A stretch of DNA of 64,000 bases from Elephas maximus indicus (GCF_024166365.1 NC_064820.1:146898001-146962000); one strand, 5' to 3'; counted from the stretch's first letter, positions 1 through 12,976 are shown. The notes: generated from the sequence alone by a model not told the origin. Translations and numbers: made by a program.

Positions 1-1127
1 ACAAGTGGCTCACAGGTACTTGCTCCCTAACAGGTGGAGGCAGCTACAGGCTATGCCTCAGAGGAGGTGGACATGTACGATATGGAGAGGAACCCTTGGA
101 ACAGGAGTGGGGAGAGTAGCAACTCGCTAAGGATAGAGGTGGCTAATGAAACTTGTAGGCTGGGTCCCCAGGTGGGGACCCCAATGGCAAGTTCTGGACT
201 TTATTGTAGGGGCAAACATTTCCCAAGATGTACTCCAAGATGATAATGGGCATGGTGAATAATATAGAGTCCTGCGAAAAATATATTGTTGACAAAGTCA
301 AACACCATTCTTTACTGCAGACATTTTCAGAGCTTTTGTGCCATATGCTACTTAATGAGCTTATTTGTTCTCCAACAGGGAGACAGGGCATGCAAAAGAT
401 CCCCTCCACCTTAACCTTAGCCTCATGGGAGTTGTGCTCTTCTGAAAACATTGGGCCCAAGAATTAATATGCATTTCTCACTTGCTGGCTCTGGACTGAA
501 CAGAGTGGTTGGGCACATTTAGGCACCAAGGAATATCACGGCTCTCCTAGAAACCCAGATTCAATGACCATCTCCACAAGGAGAGGCCATACCTTGGTCC
601 CCAGCCTATGCAAGCCTACACAGCAGGCGATGGACATAAGAGAAAGTTAAATCAATGAGTTTGGCAGACTTTGCCAGGTTCTGGGTCGCAGACTCCAGCC
701 AATCTTCTACTCCCAAATCAGGTCCCCAGCTCAGCACAAGTGAATCTGGGATTCCTGGTCATGATTGAGGAATCCCATGGCCTTTGCAGAGAACACATTG
801 ATCAGAGGGTGTAGTTTGTGGCAGTGAAAATGCCTCAATCCCTCTGGCAACAAGTATCAGAGGCTTCTTGTATGCATGGGGCAGTGTCATGTGCTGCCAG
901 GGAGAGTAAGACAGGATCTCAAGGCCTTCAAGTTGCTCTCAGGATGGTTGAGAAGACACATTCATCCCCATGAAAATTAGAGAGCACTTACGTATATGTC
1001 ACACAGGAGTTGCAGCTTGAGGCTGAGATCAGTGTGGTGCCTCCACTAGGACATATTCTGAGCTCAGTCCCAGATGGCCTTATATCTGAATTCACAGAAA
1101 GCACAGGAGCAAAGCCGGACCTAAAAA
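1..1127. other. Low-repeat DNA, no gene recognised
   Basis: No repeat family, splice-flanked exon or long conserved frame was recognised here. The longest frames are about 100 codons or fewer and show no domain. It may be intergenic or intronic sequence, or a very old repeat too diverged to name by eye. Confidence 0.5.
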
Positions 1128-1138
1128 AGAGGGCTTTC

Positions 1139-1707
1139 CAAGAATCAGAATGGGCCACATAAATCGGAGACTACATCAGCCTGAAGCCAGAAGAACTAGA
1201 TGGTGCCTGGCTACCACCAATAGCTGCCATGACAGGGAACACAACAGAGAATCCATGAAGGAGCAGGAGACCAGTGGGATACAGGCCCCAAATTCTCGTA
1301 AAAAGGCCAGACTTAATGGTCTGACTAAGACTAGAAGTACCCTGGAGGTCATGGTCCCCAGACCTTCTTGTTAGCCCAAGACTGGAACCATTCCCAAAAC
1401 CAACTCTTCAGACAGGGATTGGACTGGACTATAAGAAAATGATACTGGTGAGGAGTGAGCTTCTTGGATCAAGTAGACACATGAGACTATGTGGGCAGCT
1501 CCTGTCTGGAGCGGAGATGTGAAGGTTGAGGGGGACAGAAGCTAGCTGAATAGACACGGAAATACAGGGTGGAGAGAAGGAGTGTGCTGTCTTATTAGGG
1601 GGAGAGCAACTAGGATTACATAGCAAGGTATATATAAATTTTTGTATGAGAGACTGACTTGATTTGTAAGCTTTCACTTAAAGCACAATAAAAATTTTTA
1701 AAAAAGA
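1139..1707 (+). mobile_element. 5'-truncated L1 (elephant-type 3' UTR only)
   Basis: This stretch matches the 3' UTRs at 11.5-12.1 kb and 29.9-30.5 kb in the same orientation. It begins at the segment encoding GGGCCACATAAA and ends with AGCACAATAAAAA and a short A-rich tail. An imperfect target-site duplication based on GGGCTTTC flanks it, near 1128-1138 and 1708-1721. No ORF2 is retained, so it is a dead insertion. The match to the other copies supports the family; the exact boundaries are good to a few bases. Confidence 0.9.
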
Positions 1708-2053
1708 AGAAGGGGGCTTTCTCACTGCCAATTTGGAGAGGCTTGTGTGCTCAGGAACCCCCTCCGACAAAGTGTAACCAACACTGATAGGACCTGTACC
1801 TTTGCTGGGAGGCAGAGAGTGACCAGAAGAGCAGCAGAGGAAAGAGACTGCATACTGCAGATACTGCATGGTACCTTCCTGGATGTGTTCCCCAGTTTAC
1901 CTGCAGCATTCCCTGGAGCTCCCAGAAACTCTTAGGGCACCTAGCAGGGGGCTATGGAGGCCCTGCTGGGCAGTTGGGACCATGCCTGGGTCCTCTTGTC
2001 TTCATAGGCTGGGGAAGCAGTGTGTGTGTGTGTGCCTGCATCCTCCCCATACT
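1708..2053. other. Short unassigned stretch with a small GT run
   Basis: Nothing recognisable apart from a short (GT)n run near 2021-2034. It lies between the L1 tail and an AfroSINE. Confidence 0.4.
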
Positions 2054-2066
2054 TGCAGGCTGCATG

Positions 2067-2236
2067 AAACCAAAAAAACCAAACCCAGTGCCATTGAGTC
2101 GATTTGGACTCATAGTGACCCCATAGGACAGAGTAGAACTGCCCCATAGAGTTTCCAGGGAAAGCCTGTCAGATTTGAACTGTAGACACTTTGGTTAGCA
2201 GCCATAGCACTTAACCACTATGCCACCAGGGTTTCC
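2067..2236 (-). mobile_element. AfroSINE, minus orientation
   Basis: The reverse complement carries the SINE head (CCTGGTGGCA..GTGGTTAAG), the central CTAACC..AAGTGTC block, and the tail GACTC..GGCACTGGGTTTGG. A 13-bp duplication flanks it exactly: TGCAGGCTGCATG at 2054-2066 and TGCAAGCTGCATG at 2237-2249. It is a tRNA-derived retroposon and not a functional tRNA gene. Confidence 0.93.
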
Positions 2237-2249
2237 TGCAAGCTGCATG

Positions 2250-2540
2250 GGGAAACTGTAAAATACAGTATGGTGATGACATCTCAAATGCGGTATGAAA
2301 AGCAGGCTGAGAAGAGAGAGGTCAGCGGAGCTGGCATCTCCAGGGAAAGGCCCTAAGATGAGGCAGGGTGTGGCAGGCTCTCCAGGTGGTTAAGTCTTAG
2401 AAGTATAGAGGACTGGTCTGGCCAGTCTGGCCAGCATTAGGAGAGGAGGCTCGAGAGGCCCAAGGAGTGAGCTTCACCAGCTTCTGTGGGGTGCTGGATT
2501 TCAGGCTTGAAGAATGTAAAGTTGTCTATGGGAGCCTACA
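2250..2540. other. Unassigned DNA
   Basis: No recognisable feature. It separates the AfroSINE from an L2-like fragment. Confidence 0.35.
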
Positions 2541-2745
2541 GAATGCACACCCCCAAACCCTCCCTTCCATCAAGACTCGCGTCTGCCTTCATGGCCAGCT
2601 GAGCTTTCAAGTCTTCTCCACGTATCTTTCTCTCTTCCTTGCTTCCATTAGCTCCCCAGCCTGCCACTTCCCTCCACCCCAACATGGCACTGAAATGGCT
2701 TTTGCAGGGGTCACCAGTGACCTGCTAGCTGTCAGATTCATTGAA
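2541..2745 (+). mobile_element. L2-like fragment
   Basis: The block GGCACTGAAATGGCT..GGTCACCAGTGACCT resembles the region of LINE-2 just upstream of its RT motifs. The preceding pyrimidine-rich part is about 75% similar by eye to 6300-6440. Old and fragmentary, with no usable reading frame. Confidence 0.5.
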
Positions 2746-2764
2746 TGTTTTTGTTTGTTTGTTT

Positions 2765-5470
2765 TTAATTAATGGCTTTCTTGAGCTATAATTCACATAT
2801 TATACAATTCACCTACTTAATGGGTGTAATTCAATGGTTTTAGTTGTACAACCATCACAACAACCAATTTTAGAACATTTCTTCACATATAACCCATAAA
2901 AGCAGTCATTCCCCTAGGGAACCGTTAATCTACTTTCTGTTCCAATGTCTATTCTGGATATACCATATAAATGGAATCATACAATAAAAAAAAAAAAAAA
3001 AAAAAAAAACCAGTGCTGTCGAGTCAATTCTGACTCATAGCAACCCTATAGGACAGAGTAGAACTGCCCCATAGAGTTTCCAAGGAGCGCCTGGCAGATT
3101 TGAACTGCTGACCCTTTGGTTAGCAGCTATAGCACATAACCACTATGGCACCAGGGTTTCCGAATCATGCAATATGTGCTTTTTTTGTGACTGCCTTCTT
3201 TGTCATTATAATAATGTTTTCAAGGTTTGTCCATATTATAGCGTGTATCAGTACCAATTCCTTTTTATGGCTGAATAATATTCTATTGTATAAATATACC
3301 ACATTTTATCTACCCATCCTTCAGTTAATGGACATTTGGGTTATTTCCATTTTTTGGTTATTATGAATAATGTTGCTACAAACATTCGTGTACAAGTTTT
3401 TTTAATGGACTTTTTTTTCTTGGGTATATACGTAGAAGTGGAATTGCTGGATCATATTTTAACACTATGTTTGACTTTTTGAGGAATTGCCAGACTGTTT
3501 TTCAGAGTGGCTACACCATTTTACATTCCCACTAGAAGTGTATGAGGGTTTTGATTTCTGTAACTTGTAGCCAACACTTGTTATCTGACTTTTTGGCTAT
3601 AATAATCCTAGTTAGTATGAAGTGGTATCTCATTGTGATTTTGTTTTGCATTTTCCCGATGGCTAATGATGTTGTGAATTTTTTCATGTGCTTATTGGCT
3701 ATATATCTTCTTTGGAGAAATGTCTGTTCAGATCATTTGCCCATTATTAGGTGATTTTTTTTTTATTATTCAATTATAATAGTGTTTTATATATAAAAAA
3801 AATATTCTAATACAAGTCCCTTATTAGTTTATGATTTGGAAATAATTTCTCCCATTCTGTGGGTTGTCTTTTCATTTTCTGGATGGTGTCCTCTGCAGCA
3901 CAAAAGTTTTAAAATTTTTATAAAGCTCAATTTATTTATTTATTTATTTTTGGTTGCTTCTGCTTTTGGCATCATGTCTAAAAAACCATTGCCTTATCCA
4001 AGGGCATGAAGATTTATGTGTATATTTTTCTTCTAAGTGTTTTATAGTTTCACCTCTTATATTTAGGTCTTTCATCCATGTTGAGTTAATTTTTGTATAT
4101 GGTGTGAAATAAGGGTCCAATCTCATTCTTTTGAATGTGAATATCCAGTTGTCCCAGTACTATTTGTTGAAAAGACTATTTTCTCCCCATTGACTTATCT
4201 TGGCACCCTTGTTAAAAATCGTTTGTCTATGAATTATGGTTTTATTTATGGATGGTGCATTCTATTCCACTAATCTATATGTCTATACTTATGTCAGTAC
4301 CACACTGTCTTGATTACTATAGCTTTGTAGCAAGTTTTGGAATAGGAAAAGGTGAATTCTTCAACTTTTTTTTTTTTTAAGATTGTTTTGGCTATCCTGG
4401 GTCATTTGCATTTCCCTATGAATTTTAGGATTAGCCCATCACTTTCTACAAAGAAGCCAGCTGAGATTTTTTGGGAATTGCATTGAAACTGTAGAGCAAT
4501 TTGGGGCATATTGCCACCTCAAAAACATTAAGTCTTCTGATTCATGATCATAGGATGTATTTCCATCTATTTAGGAATACTTTTTTTTGAATGATTCTTT
4601 GTAATTTTCAGTGTATAAATCTTGCACTTCATTTGTTAAATTTATGCCTAAGTATTTTGTTCTTTTTGATACTGTTGTAAATAGAATTGTTTTCTTAATT
4701 TTATTTTTGGATTGATCATTGCTAATGTATAGAAATACAATTGATTTTTGTATATTTTTCCTGTATCCTGCAACCTTGAAGAACTTGTTTATTAGCTCTA
4801 GTAATTTTTTAGTGGATTCTTTAGAATTTCAATGTACAAGATCATGTCATCTGCAAATAGAGATAGTTTTACTTCTTCCTTTCTAATCTGTATGTCTTCT
4901 GTTTATTTTTTCTCACCTAATGGCCTAACTAGAACCTCCAGTTCAATGTTGAGTAGAGGTGGGAAGAGAGGATGTGCCTGTTTTGATTCTGACCTTAGGG
5001 AAAACTTTCAGTCTTTTACCATTAAGCATGGCATTAGATGTGATTTTTTTTTTTTTTTTGGTAGAGAGCCTCATTAGGTTGAGGAAGCTCCCTGCTATTC
5101 TTAGTTTGTTCAGTGTTTTTGTCATGAAGCAGTGCTGAAATTTGTCAAATGCTTTTTCTGAGTCTATTGAAATGATGATGTGGTTTTTATTCTTTATTCT
5201 ATTAATATGGTTATTACATTGATTGATATTTGGATGTTACACCAACCTGGGATAAATCCCACTTGGTCATGGTATGTGATTCTTTTTATGTGTTGCTATA
5301 TTTGACTTGCTAGTATTGTATTGAGAATTTTTGCATCTATATTATATTCATGAAAGATATTAGTCTGCAGTTCTCTTTTCTTGTGAAGTCTTTGTCTAGT
5401 TTTGATATTAGGGTAATATTGGCCTCATAGAATGAGTTGGGAAGTGTTTCCTCCTGCTTTTCATTTTAAA
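2765..5470 (-). mobile_element. Old L1 (L1M-type), 3' UTR and ORF2 C-terminal half
   Basis: Read on the minus strand this is the 3' UTR followed by ORF2 sequence running to the left-hand RT region. Recognisable pieces include reverse complements of the WYIHTMEYY-type C-terminus near 3250-3330 and of the FADD-containing RT core near 4830-4940. Frames are broken throughout, so it is inert. An AfroSINE sits inside at 2986-3161. Confidence 0.88.
2986..3161 (-). mobile_element. AfroSINE inserted in old L1
   Basis: The SINE is flanked by a 12-bp duplication, GAATCATACAAT (2974-2985) and GAATCATGCAAT (3162-3173). The A-run at 2986-3009 is the reverse complement of its T-rich 3' tail. The host L1 reads through once the element and one repeat copy are removed. 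Confidence 0.95.
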
Positions 5471-5614
5471 TGACTTGTTTTTCATACTTTAAAAAACAAC
5501 ATGTAGAAAAGTATAACGAAAATTAAAATTACTCATAATCCCACGGTGCAGAAGTAACCACTACCAAAACTTGCGTGTATTTCCTTTCCATTTTTGTATG
5601 ATTTTATACATTTT

Positions 5615-6184
5615 AAAAAAATTTTTATTGTGCTTGAAGTGAAAGTTTACAAATCAAGTCAGTCTCTCATACAAAAATTTATATACACCTTGCTATACAC
5701 CCCTAGTTGCTCTTGCCCTAATGAGACAGCACATTCCTTCCCTCTGCTCTCTATTTTCGTGTCCATTTGGCCAGCTTCTGACCCCCTCTGCCCTCTCATC
5801 TCCCCTCCAGACAGGAGCTGCCCACATAGTCGCATGTGTCTACTTGATTCAAGAAGCTCACTTTTCACTAGTATCATTTTCTGTCTTATAGTCCAGTCCA
5901 ATCCCTGTCTAAAGAGTTGGCTTTGGGAATGGTTCCAGTCTTGGGCTAACAGAAGGTCTGGGCACCATGACCTCTGGGGCCCTTCCAGTCTCAGTCAGAC
6001 CATTAAGTCTGGTCTTTTTATGAGAATTTGAGGTCTGCATCCCACTGCTTTCCTGCTCCCTCAGGGCAGTCAGGTTGTGTTCCCTGTCAGGGCAGTCATC
6101 AGTTATAGCTGGGCACCATCTAGTTCTTCTGGTCTCAGGCTGATGTAGTCTCTGGTTTATGTGGCCCTTTCCATCTCTTAGGAG
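5615..6184 (-). mobile_element. 5'-truncated L1 3' UTR, minus orientation
   Basis: This is the same 3' UTR as at 1139-1707, in reverse. A perfect 13-bp duplication, TTTTATACATTTT, flanks it at 5602-5614 and 6185-6197. The duplication and end structure show a normal target-primed insertion. Confidence 0.95.
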
Positions 6185-6304
6185 TTTTATACATTTTTTT
6201 AAAAATTATTTTTAATTTAGTGAAAGCATACACAGCCAAAGATATACAATGTGTACACGTACATTTCAGTGACATTCGTTACTATGCTTTTACACATTTT
6301 AATA

Positions 6305-6440
6305 CACACCTCCAAACACTCCATTCCTGAAGCCTCACTTCTACTTTTATGGCCAGCTGAGCTTGTAAGTCTCCTCTGCGCATCTTCCTCTCTTCCTTGA
6401 TCTCATTAGCTCCCCAACCTGCCACTGTCTCCACCTCAGA
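6305..6440 (+). repeat. Second copy of an L2-like unit
   Basis: It shares blocks such as TGGCCAGCTGAGCTT, CTCTCTTCCTTG and CATTAGCTCCCCA with 2590-2665. This is either an independent copy of the same part of an old repeat or a trace of local duplication. Confidence 0.5.
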
Positions 6441-6910
6441 TTTTCTAATATAAAATTCGCATCATGCTCTATGTGGAGTTTGGCACTCTGTTTTGGACTT
6501 TTTTAAAAAGTTCAAATTACATCAATACCTTATTAGATTTTTTAAACTTTTTAAAATTTACAATGTATACATATCTTGTGATGAAGTGAAATTATATTTA
6601 AGATTTATATGCAAATCCCAGAAGCCCAGAATGACTTTTCAATGGCTTCTACATATTTCATTAGTGATGTACCTATTTTACTGTATATCTAACTCATTTA
6701 AACATTTTATTGTTATAAATTATTCTAGGATGAATATCCTTAGGATTGTTTCCTAGAACGAGTTATTATTTCCTGAGGATTATCTTCTTACAATTGATAA
6801 ATAGAAGTGAGTGAGTGGGTCAAAAGGGAGGTCAACATTAGTAATGTTCCTCAAGTGCACTTTCCATTTTTTTTACCCACAGCTTAAGCAACGTTGTGAA
6901 TTCCTATATT

Positions 6911-7126
6911 TGAAAAAATCTTTGCTGCAAAAAGCAATACTACAGGAGATTATCTTGATCATTTCACAAAAGAATACAAAGAAAGTTATGCTCTTCAAAA
7001 TATCATTACAAGAGTGAAAAGGCAAGATACAGAGTGAGAGAAAATATTTAACAATTGTATAACTAATAAATGACTTACATCCATAATCTATAAAGGACCC
7101 TACAAATTTATAAGAAAAAGAACTGA
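6911..7126 (+). mobile_element. Small L1 ORF2 fragment
   Basis: The text from about 7010 on (AAAGGCAAGATACAG..GAGAAAATATTTAACAA and ATCCATAATCTATAAAGG) resembles the part of L1 ORF2 downstream of the RT. Because it lies upstream of more 5' ORF2 sequence in the same strand, it must be a different element from the one beginning at 7127. Confidence 0.5.
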
Positions 7127-7206
7127 ATAGTAGTGGAAATATTATAGATAAAAATTTGTGGGTACAGCTAAAGTAGTATTTACAGGAAAACTTATAGCAT
7201 TAGATG

Positions 7207-7256
7207 CATATATATATATATATATATATATATAAAGAAGTATATATATATATATA
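7207..7256. repeat. (TA)n microsatellite
   Basis: Alternating TA runs at about 7208-7234 and 7241-7256, separated by AAGAAG, lie inside the ancient L1. Confidence 0.9.
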
Positions 7257-7901
7257 AAGAAGTATTGCTGAAAATTAATGAGCCAGACATGCATTTCAGG
7301 AAGTTATACCCAAAGAAAGTAAAAGGATGAAATAATAAATAGAAGAAGTTAATGAAAGAAAAGCCAAATATTCAATAGAAAGAATTTAAGAAATCAAAAT
7401 TGATTCTTCCTAAAAGATTAATGAAATTGATAAAACTCTGGTGAGACAAATGAACAAAAAAGAATGAACATATTATTATTATGAGAAATAAGGAAGACAT
7501 TACTAGAGATCTTACATATATATAAAAGGTACTAAGAGGATATTATGAACAGCTTAAAGCCAATAAATGTAAAATTTTAGATGAAATGGACAACTTCCTA
7601 TAAATAGTAAGTTACCGAAAGTGACTCATAAAAAAATAGAAACCTAGAAGAGTCCCATAACTATTTTTTTCGCTATTGTTGTTGAAAATATATACAGCAA
7701 AACATACACCAATTCAACAGTTTCTACCTGCACAGTTCAGTGACATTGATTATATTTGAGTTGTGCAACCATTCTTACCCTCCTTTTCTGAGTTGTTTCT
7801 CACCCATTGACATAAAATTACTGCCCCCTGAGGTTCCTATCTGTTCCTTCAAGTTGTTGTCGTCAATTTGATCCCATGTGGATAGTTCTTAAAAGAGCAG
7901 A

Positions 7902-10900
7902 CATTCTCTAGAATAGACCACATATTAGGTCATAAAACAAACCTTTGCAGAATCCAAAACATCGAAATATTACGAAACATCTTCTCAGACCACAAGGCCA
8001 TAGAAGTGGAAATCAATAACAGAAAAATCAGGGAAAAGAAATCAAATACTTGGAAACTGAACAATACCGTACTGAAAAAACACTGGGTTATAGAAGACAT
8101 TAAGGAGGGAATAAAGAAATTCATAGAATGCAACGAGAATGAAAACACTTCCTATCAAAACCTCTGGGACACAGCAAAAGCAGTGCTCAGAGGACAATTT
8201 ATATCAATAAATGCACACATACAAAAAGAAGAAAGAGCCAAAATCAGAGAACCGTCCCTACAACTTGAGCAAATAGAAAGCTAGCAAAAAAGAATCCATC
8301 AGGCACCAGAAGAAAACAAATAATAAAAATTAGAGCTGAACTAAATGAATTAGAGAACAGAAAAACAATTGAAAGAATTAACAAAGCCAAAAGCTGGTTC
8401 TTTGAAAAAATTAACAAAATTGATAAACCATTGGCCAGACTGACTAAAGAAATACAGGAAAGGAAACAAATAACCCGAATAAGAAATGAGAAGGACCACA
8501 TCACAACAGACCCAAATGAAATTAAAAGAATCATATCAGATTATTATGAAAAATTGTACTCTAACAAATTTGCAAACCTAGAAGAAATGGATGAATTCCT
8601 GGAAAAACACTACCTACCTAAACTAACACAATCAGAAGTAGAACAACTAAATAGACCCATAACAAAAAAAGAGATTGAAATGGTAATCAAAAAACTCCCA
8701 ACAAAAAAAAACCCTGGCCTGGATGGCTTTACTGCAGAGTTCTACCAAACTTTCAGAGAAGAGTTAACACCACTACTACTAAAGGTATTTCAAAGCATAG
8801 AAAATGACGGAATACTGCCTAACTCATTCTATGAAGCCACCATATCCCTGATACCAAAACCAGGTAAAGACATCACAAAAAAAGAAAATTACACACCTAT
8901 ATCCCTCATGAACATAGATGCAAAAATCCTCAACAAAATTCTAGCCAATAGAATTCAACAACATATCAAAAAAATAATCCACCACGACCAAGTGGGATTT
9001 ATACCAGGTATGCAAGGCTGGTTTAATATTAGAAAAACCACTAATGTAATCCACCATATAAATAAAACAAAAGACAAAAACCACATGATCTTATCAACTG
9101 ATGCAGAAAAGGCATTTGACAAAGTCCAGCACCCATTTATGATAAAAATTCTCAGCAAAATAGGAATTGAAGGAAAATTCCTCACCATAATATAGGGCAT
9201 GTACACAAAGCCAACAGCCAACATCACTCTAAACGGAGAGAGCCTGAAAGCATTTCCCTTGAGAACGGGAACCAGACAAGGATGCCCTTTATCACCGCTC
9301 TTATTCAACATTGTGCTAGAGGCTAGACAAAGAAATAATGGCCATCCGGATTGGCAAGGAGGAAGTAAAGCTATCACTATTTGCAGATGACATGATTGTA
9401 TACACAGAAAACCCTAAGGAATCCTCCAGAAAACTACTGAAACTAATAGAAGAGTTTGGCAGAGTCTCAGGTTATAAGGTAAACATACAAAAATCACTTG
9501 GATTCCTCTACATCAACAAAAAGAACATCGAAGAGGAAATCACCAAATCCATACCATTCACAGTAGCCCCCAAGAAGATAAAATACTGGGGAATAAATCT
9601 TACTGAAGATGTAAAAGACCCATACAAAGAAAACTACAAAGTACTAGTGCAAGAAACTAAAAAGGACCTACATAAGTGGAAAAACATACCTTGCTCATGG
9701 ATAGGAAGACTTAACATAGTAAAAATATCTATTCCGCCAAAAGCCATCTATACATACAATGCACTTCCGATCCAAATTCCAATGACATTTTTGTAATGTG
9801 ATGGAGAAACAAATCACCAACTTCATATGGCAGGGAAAGAAGCCCCGGATAAATAAAGCATTACTGAAAAAGAAGAAGAAAGTGGGAGGCCTCACTCTAC
9901 CTGATTTTACAACCTATTATACATCCACAGTAGTCAAAACAGCCTGGTTCTGGTACAACAACAGGCACATAGACCAATGGAATAGAATTGAGAACCCAGA
10001 TATAAATCCATCCACATATGAGCAGCTGATAGTTGACAAAGGCCCAGTGTCAGCTAATTGGGGAAAAGATAGTCTTTTTAACAAATAGTGCTGGCATAAC
10101 TGGATATCCATTTGCAAAAAAAATGAAACAGGACCCATACCTCACACCATGCACAAAAACTAACTCCAAGTGGATCAAAGACCTAAACATAAAGACTAAA
10201 ACGATAAAGATCATGGAAGAAAAAATAGGGACAACCTTAGGAGCCCTAATACAAGGCATAAACAGAATACAAAACGTTACCAAAAATGACGAAGAGAAAC
10301 CAGATAACTGGGAGCTCCTAAAAATCAAACACCTATGCTCATCTAAAGACTTCACCAAAAGAGTAAAAAGACCACCTACAGATTGGGAAAGAATTTTCAG
10401 CTATGACATCTCCGACCAGCGCCTGATCTCTAAAATCTGTATGATTCTGTTAAAACTCAACCACAAAAAGACAAACAACCCAATCAAAAAGTGGGCAAAG
10501 GATATGAACACGCACTTCACTGAAGAAGATATTCAGGCAGCTAACAGATACATGAGAAAATGCTCACAATCATTAGCCATTAGAGAAATGCAAATTAAAA
10601 CTACGATGAGATTCCATCTCACTCCAACAAGGCTGGCATTAATCCAAAAAACACAAAATAATAAATGTTGGAGAGGCTGCAGAGAGATTGGAACTCTTAT
10701 ACACTGCTGGTGGGAATGTAAAATGGTACAAACACTTTCGAAATCTATCTGGCGTTTTCTTAAAAAGTTAGAAATAGAACTACCATACAACCCAGAAATC
10801 CCACTCCTTGGAATATACCCTAGAGAAATAAGAGCCTTCACACGAACAGATATATGCACACCCATGTTTATTGCAGCTCTGTTTACAATAGCAAAAAGCT

Positions 10901-11100
10901 GGAAGCAACCAAGGTGTCCATCAACGGATGAATGGTTAAATAAATTGTGGTATATTCACACAATGGAATACTACGCATCAATAAAGAACAGTGACGAATC
11001 TCTGAAACATTTCATAACATGGAGGAACCTGGAAGGCATTATGCTGAGTGAAATTAGTCAGAGGCAAAAGGTCAAATATCGTATAACATCACTATTATAA
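7902..11100 (+). pseudogene. L1 ORF2 remnant (RT and C-terminal region), disrupted
   Basis: ORF2 encodes the L1 endonuclease and reverse transcriptase that copies L1 RNA into nicked DNA. The endonuclease is missing. Frames run at 8006-8284, 8431-9195, 9338-9796, 9798-10088 and 10033-11100. Visible motifs are the STDAEKAFD motif A region, [12 protein letters not shown] motif B, FADDM motif C and the C-terminal CWRGC..H..C cluster. Breaks include stops near 8282 and 9193 and a deletion of about 20 bp near 9321 relative to the 54-kb copy, which shifts the frame between motifs B and C. It cannot make an active enzyme. Confidence 0.93.
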
Positions 11101-12117
11101 GATCCTGAGAAATAGTATAAACTGAGAAGAACACATACTTTTGTGGTTACAAGGTGGGGAGGGAGGGAGGGTGGGAGAGGGTTATTTACTGATTAGTTAG
11201 TACATAAGAACTACTTTAGGTGAAGGGAAGGACAATACTCAATACAGGGAAGGTCAGCTCAACTGGACTGGAGCAAAAGCAAAGAAGTTTCCGGGATAAA
11301 CTGAATGCTTCAAAGGTCAGCGGAGCAAGGGTGGGGGTTTGGGGACTATGGTTTAAGGAGACTTCTAAGACAATTGGCAAAATAATTCTATTATGAAAAC
11401 ATTCTGCATCCCACTTTGAAATGTGGCGTCTGGGGTCTTAAATGCTAACAAGCGGCCATCTAAGATGCATCAATTGGTCTCAACCCACCTGGATCAAAGG
11501 AGAATGAAGAACACCAAGGTCACACGATAACTATGAGCCCAAGAGACAGAAAGGGCCACATGAACCAGAGACTTACATCATCCTGAGACCAGAAGAACTA
11601 GATGGTGCCCGGCCGCAACTAATGACTGCCCTGACAGGGAGCACAACAGAGAACCCCTGAGGGAGCAGGAGAATAGTGGGATGCAGACCCCAAATTCTCA
11701 TAACAAGACCAGACTTAATGGTCTGACTGAGACTAGAGGAATCCCGGTGGTCATGGTCCCCGAACCTTCTGTTGGCCCAGGACAGGAACCATTCCCGAAG
11801 ACAAGTCATCAGACATGGAAAAGACTGGACAATGAGTTGGAGAGAGATGCTGACGAAGAGTGAGCTACTTGTATCAGGTAGACACTTGAGACTGTGTTGG
11901 CATCTCCTGTCTGGAGGGGAGATAGGAGGGTAGAGAGTGTTAGAAACTGGCAAAATTGTCACAAAAGGAGAGACTGGAAGGAGGGAGCGGGCTGACTCAT
12001 TAGGGGGAGAGTAAGTGGGAGTATGGAGTAAGGTGTATGTATATAAGCTTATATGTGACAGACTGACTTGATTTGTAAACTTTCACTTAAAGCACAATAA
12101 AAATTATTAAAAAAAAA
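7902..12117 (+). mobile_element. Lineage-specific L1, 5'-truncated, 4.2 kb
   Basis: It starts within ORF2 between the endonuclease and RT, and continues through ORF2 to its stop at about 11100, a 1-kb 3' UTR with a GGGAGGGAGGGAGG block, and AGCACAATAAAAA with an A tail. An 11-bp duplication, AAAAGAGCAGA, flanks it at 7891-7901 and 12118-12128. It is the innermost LINE of the nest, and therefore younger than both hosts. Confidence 0.95.
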
Positions 12118-12154
12118 AAAAGAGCAGAATGCTCAAAGTAGATCTTTTTAACTA

Positions 12155-12327
12155 AAAAATAAAAAAACTAAACCCCTTGCCGTTGAGTCGATTCTGGCTC
12201 ATAGCGACCCTAAAGGACAGAGTAGAACTGCCCGCATAGGGTTTCCAAGGAGCATCTGGTGGATTTGTACTGCTGACATTTTGGTTAGCAGCTGTAGCTC
12301 TTAACCACTAAGCCACCAGCATTTCCT
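12155..12327 (-). mobile_element. AfroSINE in L1 3' UTR
   Basis: Flanked by CTTTTTAACTA (12144-12154) and CTTTTTCACTA (12328-12338). Head, body and tail all match the other minus-strand copies. Confidence 0.93.
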
Positions 12328-12976
12328 CTTTTTCACTAGTTAAGTTAAACTATTGTTAGGTTTTAAGATGACTTCAGGGGATAATTTTGGTTTAAGTTGT
12401 AAAGATAATCTCAGGGCAATAGTTTCAGGTGTTCATCCAACCTGCATGGCTCCAGGAAGTCCAGAGTCTATGAGAATATGAAATTCTCTTCTGCATTTTC
12501 TCTTTTGATCAGGATTGTTCTCTAGACTCTTTGATCAAATGTTCAGTAATGGTAGCCCGGCACCATCCAATTGTTCTGGTCTCATGGCAAAGGAAACAGT
12601 AGTTCATGGAGGCAATTAGCCATACATTCCATATGCTCCTTCTATTCCTGACTCTTCTTCTTCCTCTGTTACTCCAGGTGAATAGAGACCATTGTTGTGC
12701 CTTGGTTGGCTGCTTGCAAACGTTTAAGACCCCAAGAACTACCAATGAGCTAGGAGGTAGAACAGAAGCACTAAACATGTTATTAGGCCAATTAACTGGG
12801 ATATGCCATGACACCATGCCCCTAAACCTGCAAACTAAGGAACCAAACCCCATGAGGTGTTTGCTTGTACATAAGCAGCCTTGGCAACTTTTTTTTTTTT
12901 TTTTGTCATTGTTGTAAATATATCTATCACACAACTTTTGCTAATTCAGCTTTTTACAGGTGTACAATCTATTGAC

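Larger units (their letters stand above)
5471..6910 (-). mobile_element. Very old L1/HAL1-like remnants
   Basis: Segments at about 5480-5614 and 6440-6900 resemble the reverse complement of degraded L1 or HAL1 3' sequence (for example the TATCCTTAGGATTG..GGGTCAAAAGGG part near 6735-6830). The stretch is interrupted by a younger L1 at 5615-6184 and contains the L2-like unit at 6305-6440. Family assignment is tentative. Confidence 0.42.
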
